DNA from: Holophagaceae bacterium
GTDB lineage: Bacteria; Acidobacteriota; Holophagae; Holophagales; Holophagaceae
Direction of reading: 5' to 3'
DNA: 64,000 nt
Assembly (NCBI GenBank): GCA_023257195.1
Contig: JALRCU010000009.1
Coordinates: 1-64,000, forward strand
Shown here: piece by piece, positions 16,750 through 25,705 of the stretch
Layout: each line of letters opens with the position of its first letter
Numbering within the stretch: the first letter of the stretch is position 1
The notes under the pieces: model-generated
Told to the model about the DNA's origin: nothing
What the model saw: only the letters and a program-made list of their open reading frames with translations
Database searches by the model: none
Position numbers and translations under genes: made by a program

Positions 16750-17430
16750 ATGCTTAATACGGCCAAAAGAATACTTATAGCGCCATCTTTGTTAAGTGCA
16801 GATTTCTCCAATCTTGGGAGCGAACTGTCGATGGTAGAGGAAGCGGGTGCTGATGTAATTCATCTTGATGTTATGGATGGCAGCTTTGTACCCAATATCA
16901 GCATAGGAATACCGGTAGTCGCCTCGCTAAGAAATAAAAGTTCCCTTCCTTTTGACTGTCATCTTATGATCGTTAATCCAGAAAAATATGTAGAAGAATT
17001 CATCAAAGCTGGTGCAAATTGGGTTAGCATCCATCATGAATCCTCAGAAGATCCATCGCAAGTTCTATCTGCCATTCGCCAAGCAGGTGCAAAGGCGGGC
17101 ATTGTTTTGAAACCCCAAACCCCCGTCGAAGTCCTTGAAGACTACCTTGATGATTTTGATTTTGTCCTTCTCATGAGCGTCAATCCGGGTTTCGGTGGCC
17201 AAAAATTTATGCCTGAAGTGCTGGATCGCATCAGAAAACTTGTATCCATAAGGCAGCGAGCCAATAAGACCTTCCTCATTGAAGTAGATGGGGGGATCAA
17301 TTTAGAGAATGCAAAAGAACTAATTCAAGCGGGTGCCGATATTCTTGTTGCTGGACATTCAATCTTCAAGTCCACTAATCCCCCAGAAGCCATCAAGGAA
17401 TTTAAGTCAATCAAATATCTAGTTAGTTAA
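16750..17430 (+). CDS. rpe: Ribulose-phosphate 3-epimerase
   Basis: Rpe interconverts ribulose-5-phosphate and xylulose-5-phosphate in the pentose phosphate pathway. The 226-residue TIM barrel has IAPSLLSADFSNLG at the start, HLDVMDGSFVPNI near residue 38 (metal-binding His and catalytic Asp), HLMIVNPEKYV near 73, MSVNPGFGGQKF near 143 and EVDGGINLENA near 178 with the second catalytic Asp. All expected residues are present. A TATAAT-like box at 16714-16719 lies upstream of the ATG but has no good -35, so a separate promoter is possible, not shown. guaB follows after 156 nt. Confidence 0.96.
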   Translation: MLNTAKRILIAPSLLSADFSNLGSELSMVEEAGADVIHLDVMDGSFVPNISIGIPVVASLRNKSSLPFDCHLMIVNPEKYVEEFIKAGANWVSIHHESSEDPSQVLSAIRQAGAKAGIVLKPQTPVEVLEDYLDDFDFVLLMSVNPGFGGQKFMPEVLDRIRKLVSIRQRANKTFLIEVDGGINLENAKELIQAGADILVAGHSIFKSTNPPEAIKEFKSIKYLVS

Positions 17431-17476
17431 CCTCTCTTTTGGAATTACCTTTAAATTCTTAGCGAAATCGGAGTTA

Positions 17477-17498
17477 AAACCCTTCATACAGAGGGTTT
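17477..17498 (+). other. Stem-loop in the rpe-guaB leader
   Basis: AAACCCT (17477-17483) pairs with AGGGTTT (17492-17498) around an 8-nt loop. No T-run follows, so it is not a standard terminator. It lies ~90 nt before the guaB start in a 156-nt gap and could be a leader structure or chance. I recognise no known riboswitch here. Confidence 0.35.
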
Positions 17499-17586
17499 AG
17501 AGGCTTGGATTTGTCTCAAGAGGTCGATACGTGAGAAAATAAACCGCAAGGTGATGCCTACTGCACATCTTTAGAGAAGAGCCCCC

Positions 17587-18729
17587 ATGCTTACCTTGCC
17601 AATCCAACAAGCTTTGACGTTTGACGATGTTCTTTTGATCCCGGGATATTCAGAAACACATCCTAATAACATTGATTTAACTACGAGGCTCACAAAAAAT
17701 ATCAAGCTTAGCATTCCCCTCGTTTCTGCTGCAATGGATACTGTCACAGAAAGCAGATTAGCGATTGCAATTGCCCAAATGGGCGGAGTGGGTGTAATTC
17801 ACAAAAATCTATCGATCGAAAGCCAGTGTCTTGAAGTAAAAAAGGTAAAAGACCAAAAAATATTGTCAGATTTGGGCAGAGAGTTGAATGCTCTTAACTT
17901 TGATTATCAGGGACGATTAAGAGTAGGAGCGGCACTCGGCGTCAGTCCAGAATTGATGGAACGAGCTAAATCTCTCATTTCTTCTGAGGTTGATTTTTTC
18001 TGTTTGGACTCGTCGCACGGCCATAGTTTAGGAGTTATCCAATCCATCAAGGACCTGAAAGAGAAATTCCCCAGCGTCCCCTTAATTGCAGGAAATGTTG
18101 CTACATATGAAGGCGCCAAAGCGCTCATTGACGCTGGTGCTGATTGTATAAAAATTGGTATCGGACCAGGTTCTATTTGCACTACCCGAGTAGTTACTGG
18201 AGCCGGTATGCCTCAATTGACAGCAATCGCGGAAGCCTCGAAAGCTTGTAGAGAAAAACAAATTCCTTGTATAGCCGATGGAGGTATCAAGTGTTCCGGT
18301 GATATTTCCAAAGCAATTGCTGCTGGAGCCAATTCAGTAATGTTGGGCGGGCTCTTTGCGGGAACCGAAGAATCGCCGGGGGACGCGATAACCTTTGAGG
18401 GGCGAACCTATAAGTCCTATCGGGGTATGGGATCGCTGGCGGCCATGAAAGCTGGAAGTAAAGATCGCTATTTTCAGGAGAATGTAGAGATAAATAAATT
18501 AGTGCCTGAGGGTATCGAGGGTCAAGTTCCGTTCAAGGGCAAATTAAATGATGTGGTCACTCAACTTATTGGTGGACTGAGAGCCGGTATGGGTCTTTCG
18601 GGGTCAGCTAATATTGAGGACTTTATTTCGTGCTCCCGGTTTGTTCAAATCACCAATGCCGGACTTAGAGAAAGTCATGCCCATGACGTAATCATGGCCA
18701 AAGAGCCGACAAATTATGGGAATAACTGA
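17587..18729 (+). CDS. guaB: IMP dehydrogenase lacking the CBS (Bateman) domain
   Basis: IMPDH oxidises IMP to XMP, the committed step of GMP synthesis. The catalytic barrel is complete: [13 protein letters not shown] near residue 10, [10 protein letters not shown] near 48, [14 protein letters not shown] near 65, the catalytic loop [15 protein letters not shown] with Cys198, and the flap with [10 protein letters not shown]. At 380 residues it is ~110 shorter than the usual ~490. The missing part is the CBS pair: [15 protein letters not shown] (residues 74-88) runs within ~20 residues into [10 protein letters not shown] (109-118), where the two CBS motifs should be. The frame is continuous, so this looks like a true deletion. 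It should alter allosteric control, not catalysis. Confidence 0.95.
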   Translation: MLTLPIQQALTFDDVLLIPGYSETHPNNIDLTTRLTKNIKLSIPLVSAAMDTVTESRLAIAIAQMGGVGVIHKNLSIESQCLEVKKVKDQKILSDLGRELNALNFDYQGRLRVGAALGVSPELMERAKSLISSEVDFFCLDSSHGHSLGVIQSIKDLKEKFPSVPLIAGNVATYEGAKALIDAGADCIKIGIGPGSICTTRVVTGAGMPQLTAIAEASKACREKQIPCIADGGIKCSGDISKAIAAGANSVMLGGLFAGTEESPGDAITFEGRTYKSYRGMGSLAAMKAGSKDRYFQENVEINKLVPEGIEGQVPFKGKLNDVVTQLIGGLRAGMGLSGSANIEDFISCSRFVQITNAGLRESHAHDVIMAKEPTNYGNN

Positions 18730-18777
18730 ACATTCGCTTGTTCTCACTAGGCTAAAATGAAGTGTGAGGAACAAAAG

Positions 18778-20085
18778 ATGAATGCTCTTCTCTTGAAGAA
18801 TGCGCACTTGATCGATCCTTCTCAGGGGCATGACGGCATCACCGATATCCTGATTGAAAATGGGTATGTAGCCGAGCTTGGACCCACTTTACATCAACAC
18901 CCCAGCAGCGCGAATGCCCGGCTTATCGACGTAGCCTCACAATGGGTTCTTCCTGGCCTTATTGATCTTCATGTTCATTTTAGAGAGCCTGGACATACTC
19001 GCAAAGAAACTATTGCCACAGGCTCAAGGGCGGCCGTTGCGGGAGGTTTTACTAGTGTCTGTGCAATGGCTAATACTTCTCCAGTAAATGATTCTGTGAA
19101 GATTACCAAACTCATGATGGAGAAAGCAGAGTCGGCTGATCTAGCTAGATATTTTCCTATTGGTGGAGTATCGATGGGGCTTAAGGGCGAGGAACTTGCC
19201 GACTTAGGCTTACTTAAGCAAACAGGCTGCGTGGCATTCAGTGATGACGGCTTTCCCATCATGAATGCAGGACTCATGAAAAGAGCTCTCTCGTACAGCG
19301 AGCATCTGGGCGTTCCGATCGTTGCCCATGAAGAGGATCTAAACTTGTCCAACAGGGGCTACGTTCATGAAGGTGAAGTCAGTGCAGCCCTTGGTTGCCT
19401 TGGTATTCCATCATCCGCCGAAGAAATAATGGTCGCAAGGGATATTATTCTTGCAGAAGAAACAGGTGGGCATCTTCATGTAGCCCATGTCAGTACGTCT
19501 GGCTCACTTGAACTTATAAGACGGGCCAAATCAAGAGGTATTCATGTAACCTGCGAAGTTACGCCCCATCATTTTGCTCTATCAGATAAAGAACTTCTTA
19601 AATTCGATACTAATTACAAGATGAGTCCACCCCTGCGTACTCAGAAGGATATTGAATCTATCATGGAGGCTCTTGTAGATGGAACCATTGATGCAATTGC
19701 TACAGATCATGCCCCGCATGGCCTTCAAGACAAGAATATTCCCCTACCCCTGGCCGCCTTCGGAGTTATTGGACTAGAAACCGCTCTTCCACTATCTATA
19801 CATTTACTTGTTCACTCAAAAGTAATTACCCGAATGAGGCTCATTGAACTTATGACTAGCGGTCCTGCAAGAGTATTTAATCTAGATCGAATGAATCTAG
19901 GGACCCTTAAAAAAGGTTCCCCGGCTGATTTTGTTATCGTTGACTCTGATAAAAAAATCAAAGTGAGCATGGATTTTATCAAGTCTAAATCAGCCAATAC
20001 CCCTTTCATCGGATGGGAACTTCCTGGTCATATAAAGTCAACTTGGGTTAGAGGGTCTAAGGTTTGGGGAGTTAGTGAAGCATGA
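18778..20085 (+). CDS. pyrC: Dihydroorotase (class I)
   Basis: Dihydroorotase cyclises N-carbamoyl-aspartate to dihydroorotate in pyrimidine synthesis. DLHVHFREPGHTRKE holds the zinc-binding H-x-H, GGFTSVCAMANTSPVND follows, and ATDHAPH near residue 304 carries the catalytic aspartate. A class I arrangement (PyrC/AllB-like, ~430 residues) is clear. I start at 18778 because GAGGA lies ~8 nt upstream and homologues begin close to LLLKNAHLIDPS; an upstream frame from 18757 would add seven residues. It follows guaB closely, so purine and pyrimidine genes share an operon; phhA overlaps its stop by 4 nt. Its partner pyrD is at 4327-5346. Confidence 0.94.
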   Translation: MNALLLKNAHLIDPSQGHDGITDILIENGYVAELGPTLHQHPSSANARLIDVASQWVLPGLIDLHVHFREPGHTRKETIATGSRAAVAGGFTSVCAMANTSPVNDSVKITKLMMEKAESADLARYFPIGGVSMGLKGEELADLGLLKQTGCVAFSDDGFPIMNAGLMKRALSYSEHLGVPIVAHEEDLNLSNRGYVHEGEVSAALGCLGIPSSAEEIMVARDIILAEETGGHLHVAHVSTSGSLELIRRAKSRGIHVTCEVTPHHFALSDKELLKFDTNYKMSPPLRTQKDIESIMEALVDGTIDAIATDHAPHGLQDKNIPLPLAAFGVIGLETALPLSIHLLVHSKVITRMRLIELMTSGPARVFNLDRMNLGTLKKGSPADFVIVDSDKKIKVSMDFIKSKSANTPFIGWELPGHIKSTWVRGSKVWGVSEA

Positions 20086-21632
20086 CCCCTACAGATAAAG
20101 CGATCGCTCAATTACCCAACCATTTAAGAGCATACGTAGTTAAACAGAACTACGATCAGTACACTCCTAGAGACCACGCTGTATGGAGGCACATACTAAC
20201 CCGATTACAAAAGCGCCTAAAGGAAAGTGCACATCCAGACTACATAGAAGGTCTAGCTAGGACAGGAATTAGTACTAATCGAATACCCAGCCTAGACGAG
20301 ATGAATCTCTGTCTTGCGGATATTGGATGGACTGCTGTTGCCGTCCGAGGTTTCATTCCCCCGTCGGTATTCACGGAACTTCAGTCAAGGAAGGTCCTAG
20401 CCATTGCGGAAGATATCAGAGACCATCGCCACATTGGCTACACACCTGCTCCGGATATTATTCATGAAAGTGCTGGCCATTCACCAATTCTTATCAATCA
20501 GAAATATGCTGACTATGTACAGAGATGCGGTTCATTAGGATGCAAAGCTATACCTTCAAAAGAAGATTTTTCTGTATTTGAGGCAATACGTAGTCTAAGT
20601 ATTGTTAAAGAGAATCCAAATTCAACTGAACATCAGGTTGTAGAGGCTGAAAAGAGACTAGCGGTTGCTTCGGCAAGTCATCGATATATTAGCGAGAATA
20701 CCAAGGCTAGTCGTCTTTATTGGTGGACAGCAGAGTATGGACTGGTGGGAAGTTTAGATAATCCAAAATTACTCGGAGCAGGATTGCTATCTAGTACTGA
20801 AGAAGCGGAGCATGCACTTACTAGTAATGTGAAAAAAATTCCCTTATCTCTCGATTGTATAGATACGGTCTATGATATTACGACAATGCAACCTCAGCTT
20901 TTTGTTGCACGGGATTTTGATCACCTTTTTGAGGTCTTAGCTGAATTTGAAAAAAGCCTCTCTTTTACGCGTGGCGGAATTCATGGTTTAGCGGAAGCAA
21001 AGCGTGCTCAGACCGTTGTTCACCTAGCACTAGACGAAGAACGCTTCCTGAGTGGGAAAATCATCGATTATACTCAGACTCCCACTGGCACTCTTGTTCG
21101 TCTTGAAGGACCGTCCTTACTTGAGGAAGATTCTACAGAGTATCAGTTCAATAAAAAACCAGCCTTGTTTTTTTGGCATCATGCACCGCTAGAAACTAAA
21201 AGTTTTTTGAACCTCGAACTTGGCCAATATTTCTTTCAAGGTCGATTAGAAAATGGATTTCTCCATAACGTTAAAACTGATCATCCGGCTCTCCAACCTA
21301 TTGCACAACAAGATGAAATCGCATTTATCTCCTCTGAAACCTTGAATTCGATTGGCGGTGGGCCTTTCAGCCCGACCCTATGGGAAGAATTAGTTCCTAT
21401 AAGAAATAGTTTTATCTATGGTGACGACGAGCTTGTTGTTCGTGAGGCCAAAATTAGAGACCTCGATCCTCAGTTAGGTCGAATTTACAACGATTTGAAT
21501 CAGATGATTCTAGACGGAACCTTAGATCGTAACAAATTAGATACTCTTGCTAAAGATGCATCCCATTTCCCCTCTGAATGGTTACTTCATTCGCAAATTA
21601 ATGATTATTTGTCCTCCTTGGAGATCGTATGA
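20082..21632 (+). CDS. phhA: Aromatic amino acid hydroxylase (phenylalanine 4-monooxygenase), long form
   Basis: This is a tetrahydropterin- and iron-dependent hydroxylase, most likely converting phenylalanine to tyrosine. The 2-His-1-Glu iron site is visible: His128 and His133 in IIHESAGHSP and Glu218 in YWWTAEYGLVG. At 516 residues it is about twice the usual bacterial PhhA (~260-300). The catalytic domain occupies residues ~20-300, and a C-terminal region of ~210 residues (with EAKRAQTVVHLALDEERFL) is of a kind I recall in long bacterial hydroxylases of unknown C-terminal role. The pterin dehydratase phhB follows with a 4-nt overlap. Tryptophan or tyrosine specificity is not excluded, but the phhB partner favours phenylalanine. 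Confidence 0.9.
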   Translation: MTPTDKAIAQLPNHLRAYVVKQNYDQYTPRDHAVWRHILTRLQKRLKESAHPDYIEGLARTGISTNRIPSLDEMNLCLADIGWTAVAVRGFIPPSVFTELQSRKVLAIAEDIRDHRHIGYTPAPDIIHESAGHSPILINQKYADYVQRCGSLGCKAIPSKEDFSVFEAIRSLSIVKENPNSTEHQVVEAEKRLAVASASHRYISENTKASRLYWWTAEYGLVGSLDNPKLLGAGLLSSTEEAEHALTSNVKKIPLSLDCIDTVYDITTMQPQLFVARDFDHLFEVLAEFEKSLSFTRGGIHGLAEAKRAQTVVHLALDEERFLSGKIIDYTQTPTGTLVRLEGPSLLEEDSTEYQFNKKPALFFWHHAPLETKSFLNLELGQYFFQGRLENGFLHNVKTDHPALQPIAQQDEIAFISSETLNSIGGGPFSPTLWEELVPIRNSFIYGDDELVVREAKIRDLDPQLGRIYNDLNQMILDGTLDRNKLDTLAKDASHFPSEWLLHSQINDYLSSLEIV

Positions 21633-21880
21633 GTAATTGGATCGAAGTAGATAACCGTCTGGAGCTCAAGATCAAAACACCAGATTTTATGACAAGCCTA
21701 AACCTTGTGATAGCCATAGGAAAACAGGCCGAAGAACTTAACCATCACCCTGATGTCAAGTTGGGCTGGGGCTACGTAGATATCGTTCTTACGACTCATG
21801 ACAAAAATGAAATAACCTCGAAAGATTACGAACTTGCTAAGCGAATAGATAAATTAATTAGTAATCTTAAGCTCGATTAG
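21629..21880 (+). CDS. phhB: Pterin-4a-carbinolamine dehydratase
   Basis: PhhB dehydrates the 4a-hydroxytetrahydropterin released by phenylalanine hydroxylase so that the cofactor can be recycled. The 83-residue protein shows the signature AEELNHHPDVKLGWGYVDIV, with paired active-site histidines, and the TTHDKNEITSKDYELA tail. It is slightly shorter than usual (~95-110). It overlaps phhA by 4 nt, so the two are translationally coupled. Its 3' end overlaps the convergent murD by 14 nt. This pair is good evidence that phhA is a true pterin-dependent hydroxylase. Confidence 0.95.
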   Translation: MSNWIEVDNRLELKIKTPDFMTSLNLVIAIGKQAEELNHHPDVKLGWGYVDIVLTTHDKNEITSKDYELAKRIDKLISNLKLD

Positions 21881-23231
21881 CAATCCAGGATCTAACAATT
21901 GCCTCAAAAGCCTCCCCCCTGGCTTCAAAGTCCCTAAACTGATCGAAACTTGCACATGCTGGACTCAGGAGCACGGTTGAGCCCGCTTCTGCAAGATGCA
22001 AGGCGCGGTCAACGGCTACATGAAAATCAGGGATCGACTCATGGGGCAGTAAACCAAGATCGGCCTTTAAGGAAGGAATGGCCTCACCCATAAATATGAG
22101 GTGACTTACTTTATCCCTTAGAAGTGGGATTAGGGGCTTATAAGAGGCTCCCTTATGGGTTCCACCTAGCAATAAAATAATAGGCCCACAAAGGGCGTCT
22201 AAGGCTACGTAAGTAGAATCTACATTTGTAGCTTTTGAATCATTGATAAAACGAATGCCGTCATGTTGAGCAACGATTGAAAGACGATGCTTCAAGCCTT
22301 CATATCTTTCAAGGGTTTTTCTAATGGAGTCTATTCCTATGCCAACTGCTGCAGCCATGAGGCATGCTGCAAGCGTATTTTCAATATTATGCTGCCCCGG
22401 AATAAGTAACTGATCCTTATGTAATATTATTTCCGAAGAGTTTCCGGATAAGTTGAGACAAATATTTCCTTTATTATCAAGAAAACATCCAGGAAGATCC
22501 ATGGGGGTGAGTGAAAAAAATAAATTGAGTACCTCCATTTGGTCTCGTCGAGATATCTCCGGTTTACCATAAGGAGAAATGCGAATATCTCCATCTTTTT
22601 GATTATTGAATATGCGAAGTTTTGCATTTCGATAGTTATCCATAGTTTTATGGCGAGCCAAATGGTCAGGGGTCAAATTAAGGAAGGTGGCGACATCAGC
22701 CCTAAACGTTGAAACGGTCTCAAGTTGATAACTACTGACTTCTAGACAGAAATAAGAGTCAGGACCTGCCTGTCCTAATGCATCTGTAAAGGGAATCCCA
22801 ATATTGCCGCACGCTATTGCGTGTCTACCGCCTCCCTTGATGAGATCTGAAAGTAGGTGAGTAGTTGTACTTTTTCCATTGGTGCCAGTGATCGCTAATA
22901 CTTTACTTTGGGGAAATCTTTTCTTACTTTCGAGAAAAGCGAATTCAATTTCTCCTAAAACCGGAATACCTCGATTAAGGGCCTCTTGAACAATCGGACT
23001 ACTAAGGGGTACGCCGGGACTTAGAATTAGGCGATCAAATTCGTTGATCTGCTTTACCGCTTGCTCTTCGGGAAGATACTCAACCTTTAACTGGGCAAGT
23101 AAAGTCATTTCCTGTGAATCTAAGGATCTGAAGGTGTCAGTGAGAGTAATCCTATCCTGTCCGGCAAGAAATCGAATAACAGCAAAGCCCGACTTACCGG
23201 CACCCACAATGATGGTGTTAATTTGAGGCAT
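21867..23231 (-). CDS. murD: UDP-N-acetylmuramoylalanine--D-glutamate ligase
   Basis: MurD adds D-glutamate to UDP-MurNAc-L-Ala in the cytoplasm. The 454-residue protein has the N-terminal Rossmann-like domain (IIVGAGKSGFAVI at residue 7), the ATP loop AITGTNGKSTTTHLL near 112, the FLNLTPDHLARH segment near 190, and the C-terminal domain with FINDSKATNVDST near 322 and LLLGGTHKGA near 355. It is the last gene of the mraZ-murD cluster, 5 nt after mraY. The usual next genes, ftsW and murG, are absent here; ftsW lies at 12161-13333. The 3' end overlaps phhB. Confidence 0.97.
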   Translation of the reverse strand: MPQINTIIVGAGKSGFAVIRFLAGQDRITLTDTFRSLDSQEMTLLAQLKVEYLPEEQAVKQINEFDRLILSPGVPLSSPIVQEALNRGIPVLGEIEFAFLESKKRFPQSKVLAITGTNGKSTTTHLLSDLIKGGGRHAIACGNIGIPFTDALGQAGPDSYFCLEVSSYQLETVSTFRADVATFLNLTPDHLARHKTMDNYRNAKLRIFNNQKDGDIRISPYGKPEISRRDQMEVLNLFFSLTPMDLPGCFLDNKGNICLNLSGNSSEIILHKDQLLIPGQHNIENTLAACLMAAAVGIGIDSIRKTLERYEGLKHRLSIVAQHDGIRFINDSKATNVDSTYVALDALCGPIILLLGGTHKGASYKPLIPLLRDKVSHLIFMGEAIPSLKADLGLLPHESIPDFHVAVDRALHLAEAGSTVLLSPACASFDQFRDFEARGEAFEAIVRSWIANRA

Positions 23232-23236
23232 AGAGA

Positions 23237-24322
23237 TTATCTGAGCTTAAGAGAACTAAGGCCCAAGAGGCAAAGTATTATTGCTACAATCCATAATCGA
23301 ATGACTACTTTAGTTTCGGGAAGTCCGCTTAATTCCATGTGGTGATGGAAAGGAGCCATCCGAAAGATTCGGCGACCCTTACGCAAACGAAAACTTCCTA
23401 CCTGGAGAATGACACTGAGGGATTCTAGGAAAAAAACTCCGCCAACAAGCAATATGATGATTTCTTGTTTTATAAGAATTGCCGCCGTTCCTAGGATAGC
23501 TCCCAAACTTAGGGAGCCAGTATCGCCCATAAATATCTCCGCAGGATGGGCGTTAAACCACAAGAAGCCAAGAGCCGCACCGGCAACTGCACCCATAACA
23601 ACAGTTAATTCAGATGCAGAAGCAACGTAAGGTACAGCAAGATAATTAGCTAATTTAATATTGCTGGATACATAAATCAAAATTGTGAAAGCAGATGCAG
23701 CAATAACAATCGTTCCAGCAGCAAGCCCGTCAAGGCCATCGGTCAAATTTACACCATTACTAGTACCAATGATCACAAGCATAATCCAAGGAACCATCCA
23801 TAAGCCGATATAAGGATGAAAATCTTTTAAAAATGGGAAAGCAATTGCGAGAGAAGATGGTCCCCTCTGGTCAAATTGAATAACCATAACGGCTATGATG
23901 AAGGAAAGGATCATCATAAGGAATATTTTTTGCCTACCTTTGAGACCAAGATTGTCTTTCTTTAATAGCTTTTTATAGTCATCGAGAAGACCTACCCCTC
24001 CAAATGTTACAAGGGCGAATAAACAAAGAAGTACAGATGCATTAGTCAAATCGACCCAAAGAATACAAGCGACCAGAATGGAAAAAATAATCAAAAGCCC
24101 CCCCATTGTTGGGGTACCTTGTTTATCCTGATGTGTTTTAGGCGCATCTCCTAAAATTGGCTGAGCAGCTTTAATTGATTTTAAAAAATAAATAAACTTT
24201 GTGCCAAGCAGTATGGAAACCAAGAGGGCAGTTACTCCCGCTAAAGCCGTTCGGAAGGTAATGTATTTGAGGACATTAATGCCCGCAATGTCTTGAAAAT
24301 GAAGAAGAAATCTTGCCAGCAT
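23237..24322 (-). CDS. mraY: Phospho-N-acetylmuramoyl-pentapeptide transferase
   Basis: MraY transfers phospho-MurNAc-pentapeptide to undecaprenyl phosphate, forming lipid I in the inner membrane. The ~361-residue protein has about ten hydrophobic segments, GTPTMGGLLII near residue 70, the aspartate-rich GGVGLLDDYKKL near 108, NLTDGLDGLAAG near 193, and the loop GDTGSLSLG near 264 with RIFRMAPFHHHMELSG near 320. The ATG at 24322 is preferred over a TTG one codon upstream. It lies between murF and murD with gaps under 10 nt. Confidence 0.97.
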   Translation of the reverse strand: MLARFLLHFQDIAGINVLKYITFRTALAGVTALLVSILLGTKFIYFLKSIKAAQPILGDAPKTHQDKQGTPTMGGLLIIFSILVACILWVDLTNASVLLCLFALVTFGGVGLLDDYKKLLKKDNLGLKGRQKIFLMMILSFIIAVMVIQFDQRGPSSLAIAFPFLKDFHPYIGLWMVPWIMLVIIGTSNGVNLTDGLDGLAAGTIVIAASAFTILIYVSSNIKLANYLAVPYVASASELTVVMGAVAGAALGFLWFNAHPAEIFMGDTGSLSLGAILGTAAILIKQEIIILLVGGVFFLESLSVILQVGSFRLRKGRRIFRMAPFHHHMELSGLPETKVVIRLWIVAIILCLLGLSSLKLR

Positions 24323-24331
24323 CAAACCAAC

Positions 24332-25705
24332 CTATGGAGACTTTATTGTATTTTGATTAGCGTTAAGAATCCACTCCACTGCTTGCTCGCACTTCCAATA
24401 TCGACTCCCTTTCACCAGAATGCGAGAACCAGCGGGTATGCTACCCAGACCATCTGCTCCATCTTTAAGATCTACAAACGAGGGGAAACTTTTTGAGCCT
24501 TTCCCGAATCCTTTAGATAAATAAGTGGCAAAGTCTCCATAACAAAGCAAACGATGAAAACCCAACGCCTTAAGGTGTGAGCCTACTGCTTCATGCTGCT
24601 GAACTGCAGATTGTCCTAGTTCGCGCATGGAGCCTAATACTGCAACCAATTCACCACCCGGCAGTCCTTTTAACCCAATGGCTGTTGCTATGATGGATTC
24701 GGGGCTAGCATTGTAGCTTTCATCAAGTAGAACACCTCCATGGGCTAGGTGGTGGATTTTCCCCCTACCCTCTTCTGGAGTGAGAGCAAAAGCTCCTGAG
24801 ATAGCTCGCTCTTCACTGAGACCCGACTCAAGGGCAATAGCTATTGCAAGCGCGGCGTTTATCACGTGGTGTTTGCCCTTTAATTGAATTTGTACTGAGA
24901 ATTCATGGTGAGGACCTCGATAAATAAAAGACTCACCCAAAAGTCCTTTAGATTCATGATTCAAGATCTGTCTTGAACTAGTCGGTCCGACAGGTAAAGC
25001 ACAACAATGCTGTGACCAAGGTTGCACTGCGATCCATTGGCAATTCGCATCCTCTTCCGGATAGACCCAAGCCCCACGATTCTTTATACCCTCAACTAAT
25101 TCTCCCTTAGCTCTTGCGATTCCCCTCAGGCCATCCGAGAAATTTTCTATGTGCGCGTGACCAATACCAGTTAGGATCCCAAAATCCAAGGGGGCAATTT
25201 CTGTAAGCCTCTTGATTTCTCCAGCAGTACTCATACCCATCTCCAAAACTGCGGTGTGAATATTTGAAGGAAAAAAGGCTAATGAAAGTGGTAGGCCAAT
25301 CGTATTATTGAAATTTCCCGGAGTCTTCCAGGCACTAACCATTATAGATAGAAATTCCTTTGTTGTAGTTTTACCTGCACTACCGGTCACACCAAATACT
25401 TGACCTGGACGAAAGATCTCGAATCTTCGCTGACCCCATGTTTGTAAAGCTTCAGTTGTATTTCTAACTTTTATTTGAGGAACTTTACAGTCGACCACAT
25501 TGTCTACGATCAGACAAGAGGCTCCTCTTTGAAGCGCTTCAGGAATAAAATCATGTCCATTTCTTTTGGCGCGCAGGGCAACAAAACATTCCTCTTGAAG
25601 AATCTCTTTCGAATTAAATGAAATCCCTTTAGGGATAATTGTCGGATCTCCGATAAGTTCACCACCTAGAATCTCTGTGATCTTACCGACATTCCAAAAA
25701 CTCAT
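24332..25705 (-). CDS. murF: UDP-N-acetylmuramoyl-tripeptide--D-alanyl-D-alanine ligase
   Basis: MurF adds D-Ala-D-Ala to complete the UDP-MurNAc pentapeptide. The protein (~457 residues) has the mur-ligase N domain with ISFNSKEILQEECFVAL, the ATP loop VFGVTGSAGKTTTKEFL near residue 104, NFNNTIGLPLSLAFF near 131, EMGMSTAGEI near 157, and LLDESYNASPESI near 324. I start at 25705 because its ATG overlaps the murE stop by 4 nt (ATGA); the longer frame to 25735 would overlap murE by 34 nt. It precedes mraY. Between murE and mraY is the usual place for murF. Confidence 0.96.
   Translation of the reverse strand: MSFWNVGKITEILGGELIGDPTIIPKGISFNSKEILQEECFVALRAKRNGHDFIPEALQRGASCLIVDNVVDCKVPQIKVRNTTEALQTWGQRRFEIFRPGQVFGVTGSAGKTTTKEFLSIMVSAWKTPGNFNNTIGLPLSLAFFPSNIHTAVLEMGMSTAGEIKRLTEIAPLDFGILTGIGHAHIENFSDGLRGIARAKGELVEGIKNRGAWVYPEEDANCQWIAVQPWSQHCCALPVGPTSSRQILNHESKGLLGESFIYRGPHHEFSVQIQLKGKHHVINAALAIAIALESGLSEERAISGAFALTPEEGRGKIHHLAHGGVLLDESYNASPESIIATAIGLKGLPGGELVAVLGSMRELGQSAVQQHEAVGSHLKALGFHRLLCYGDFATYLSKGFGKGSKSFPSFVDLKDGADGLGSIPAGSRILVKGSRYWKCEQAVEWILNANQNTIKSP

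Noticed and set aside
17477-17498. guaB leader hairpin as a purine or guanidine riboswitch
   Set aside because: It is one simple stem-loop without the conserved junction bases of known riboswitches, so only a stem-loop is reported.
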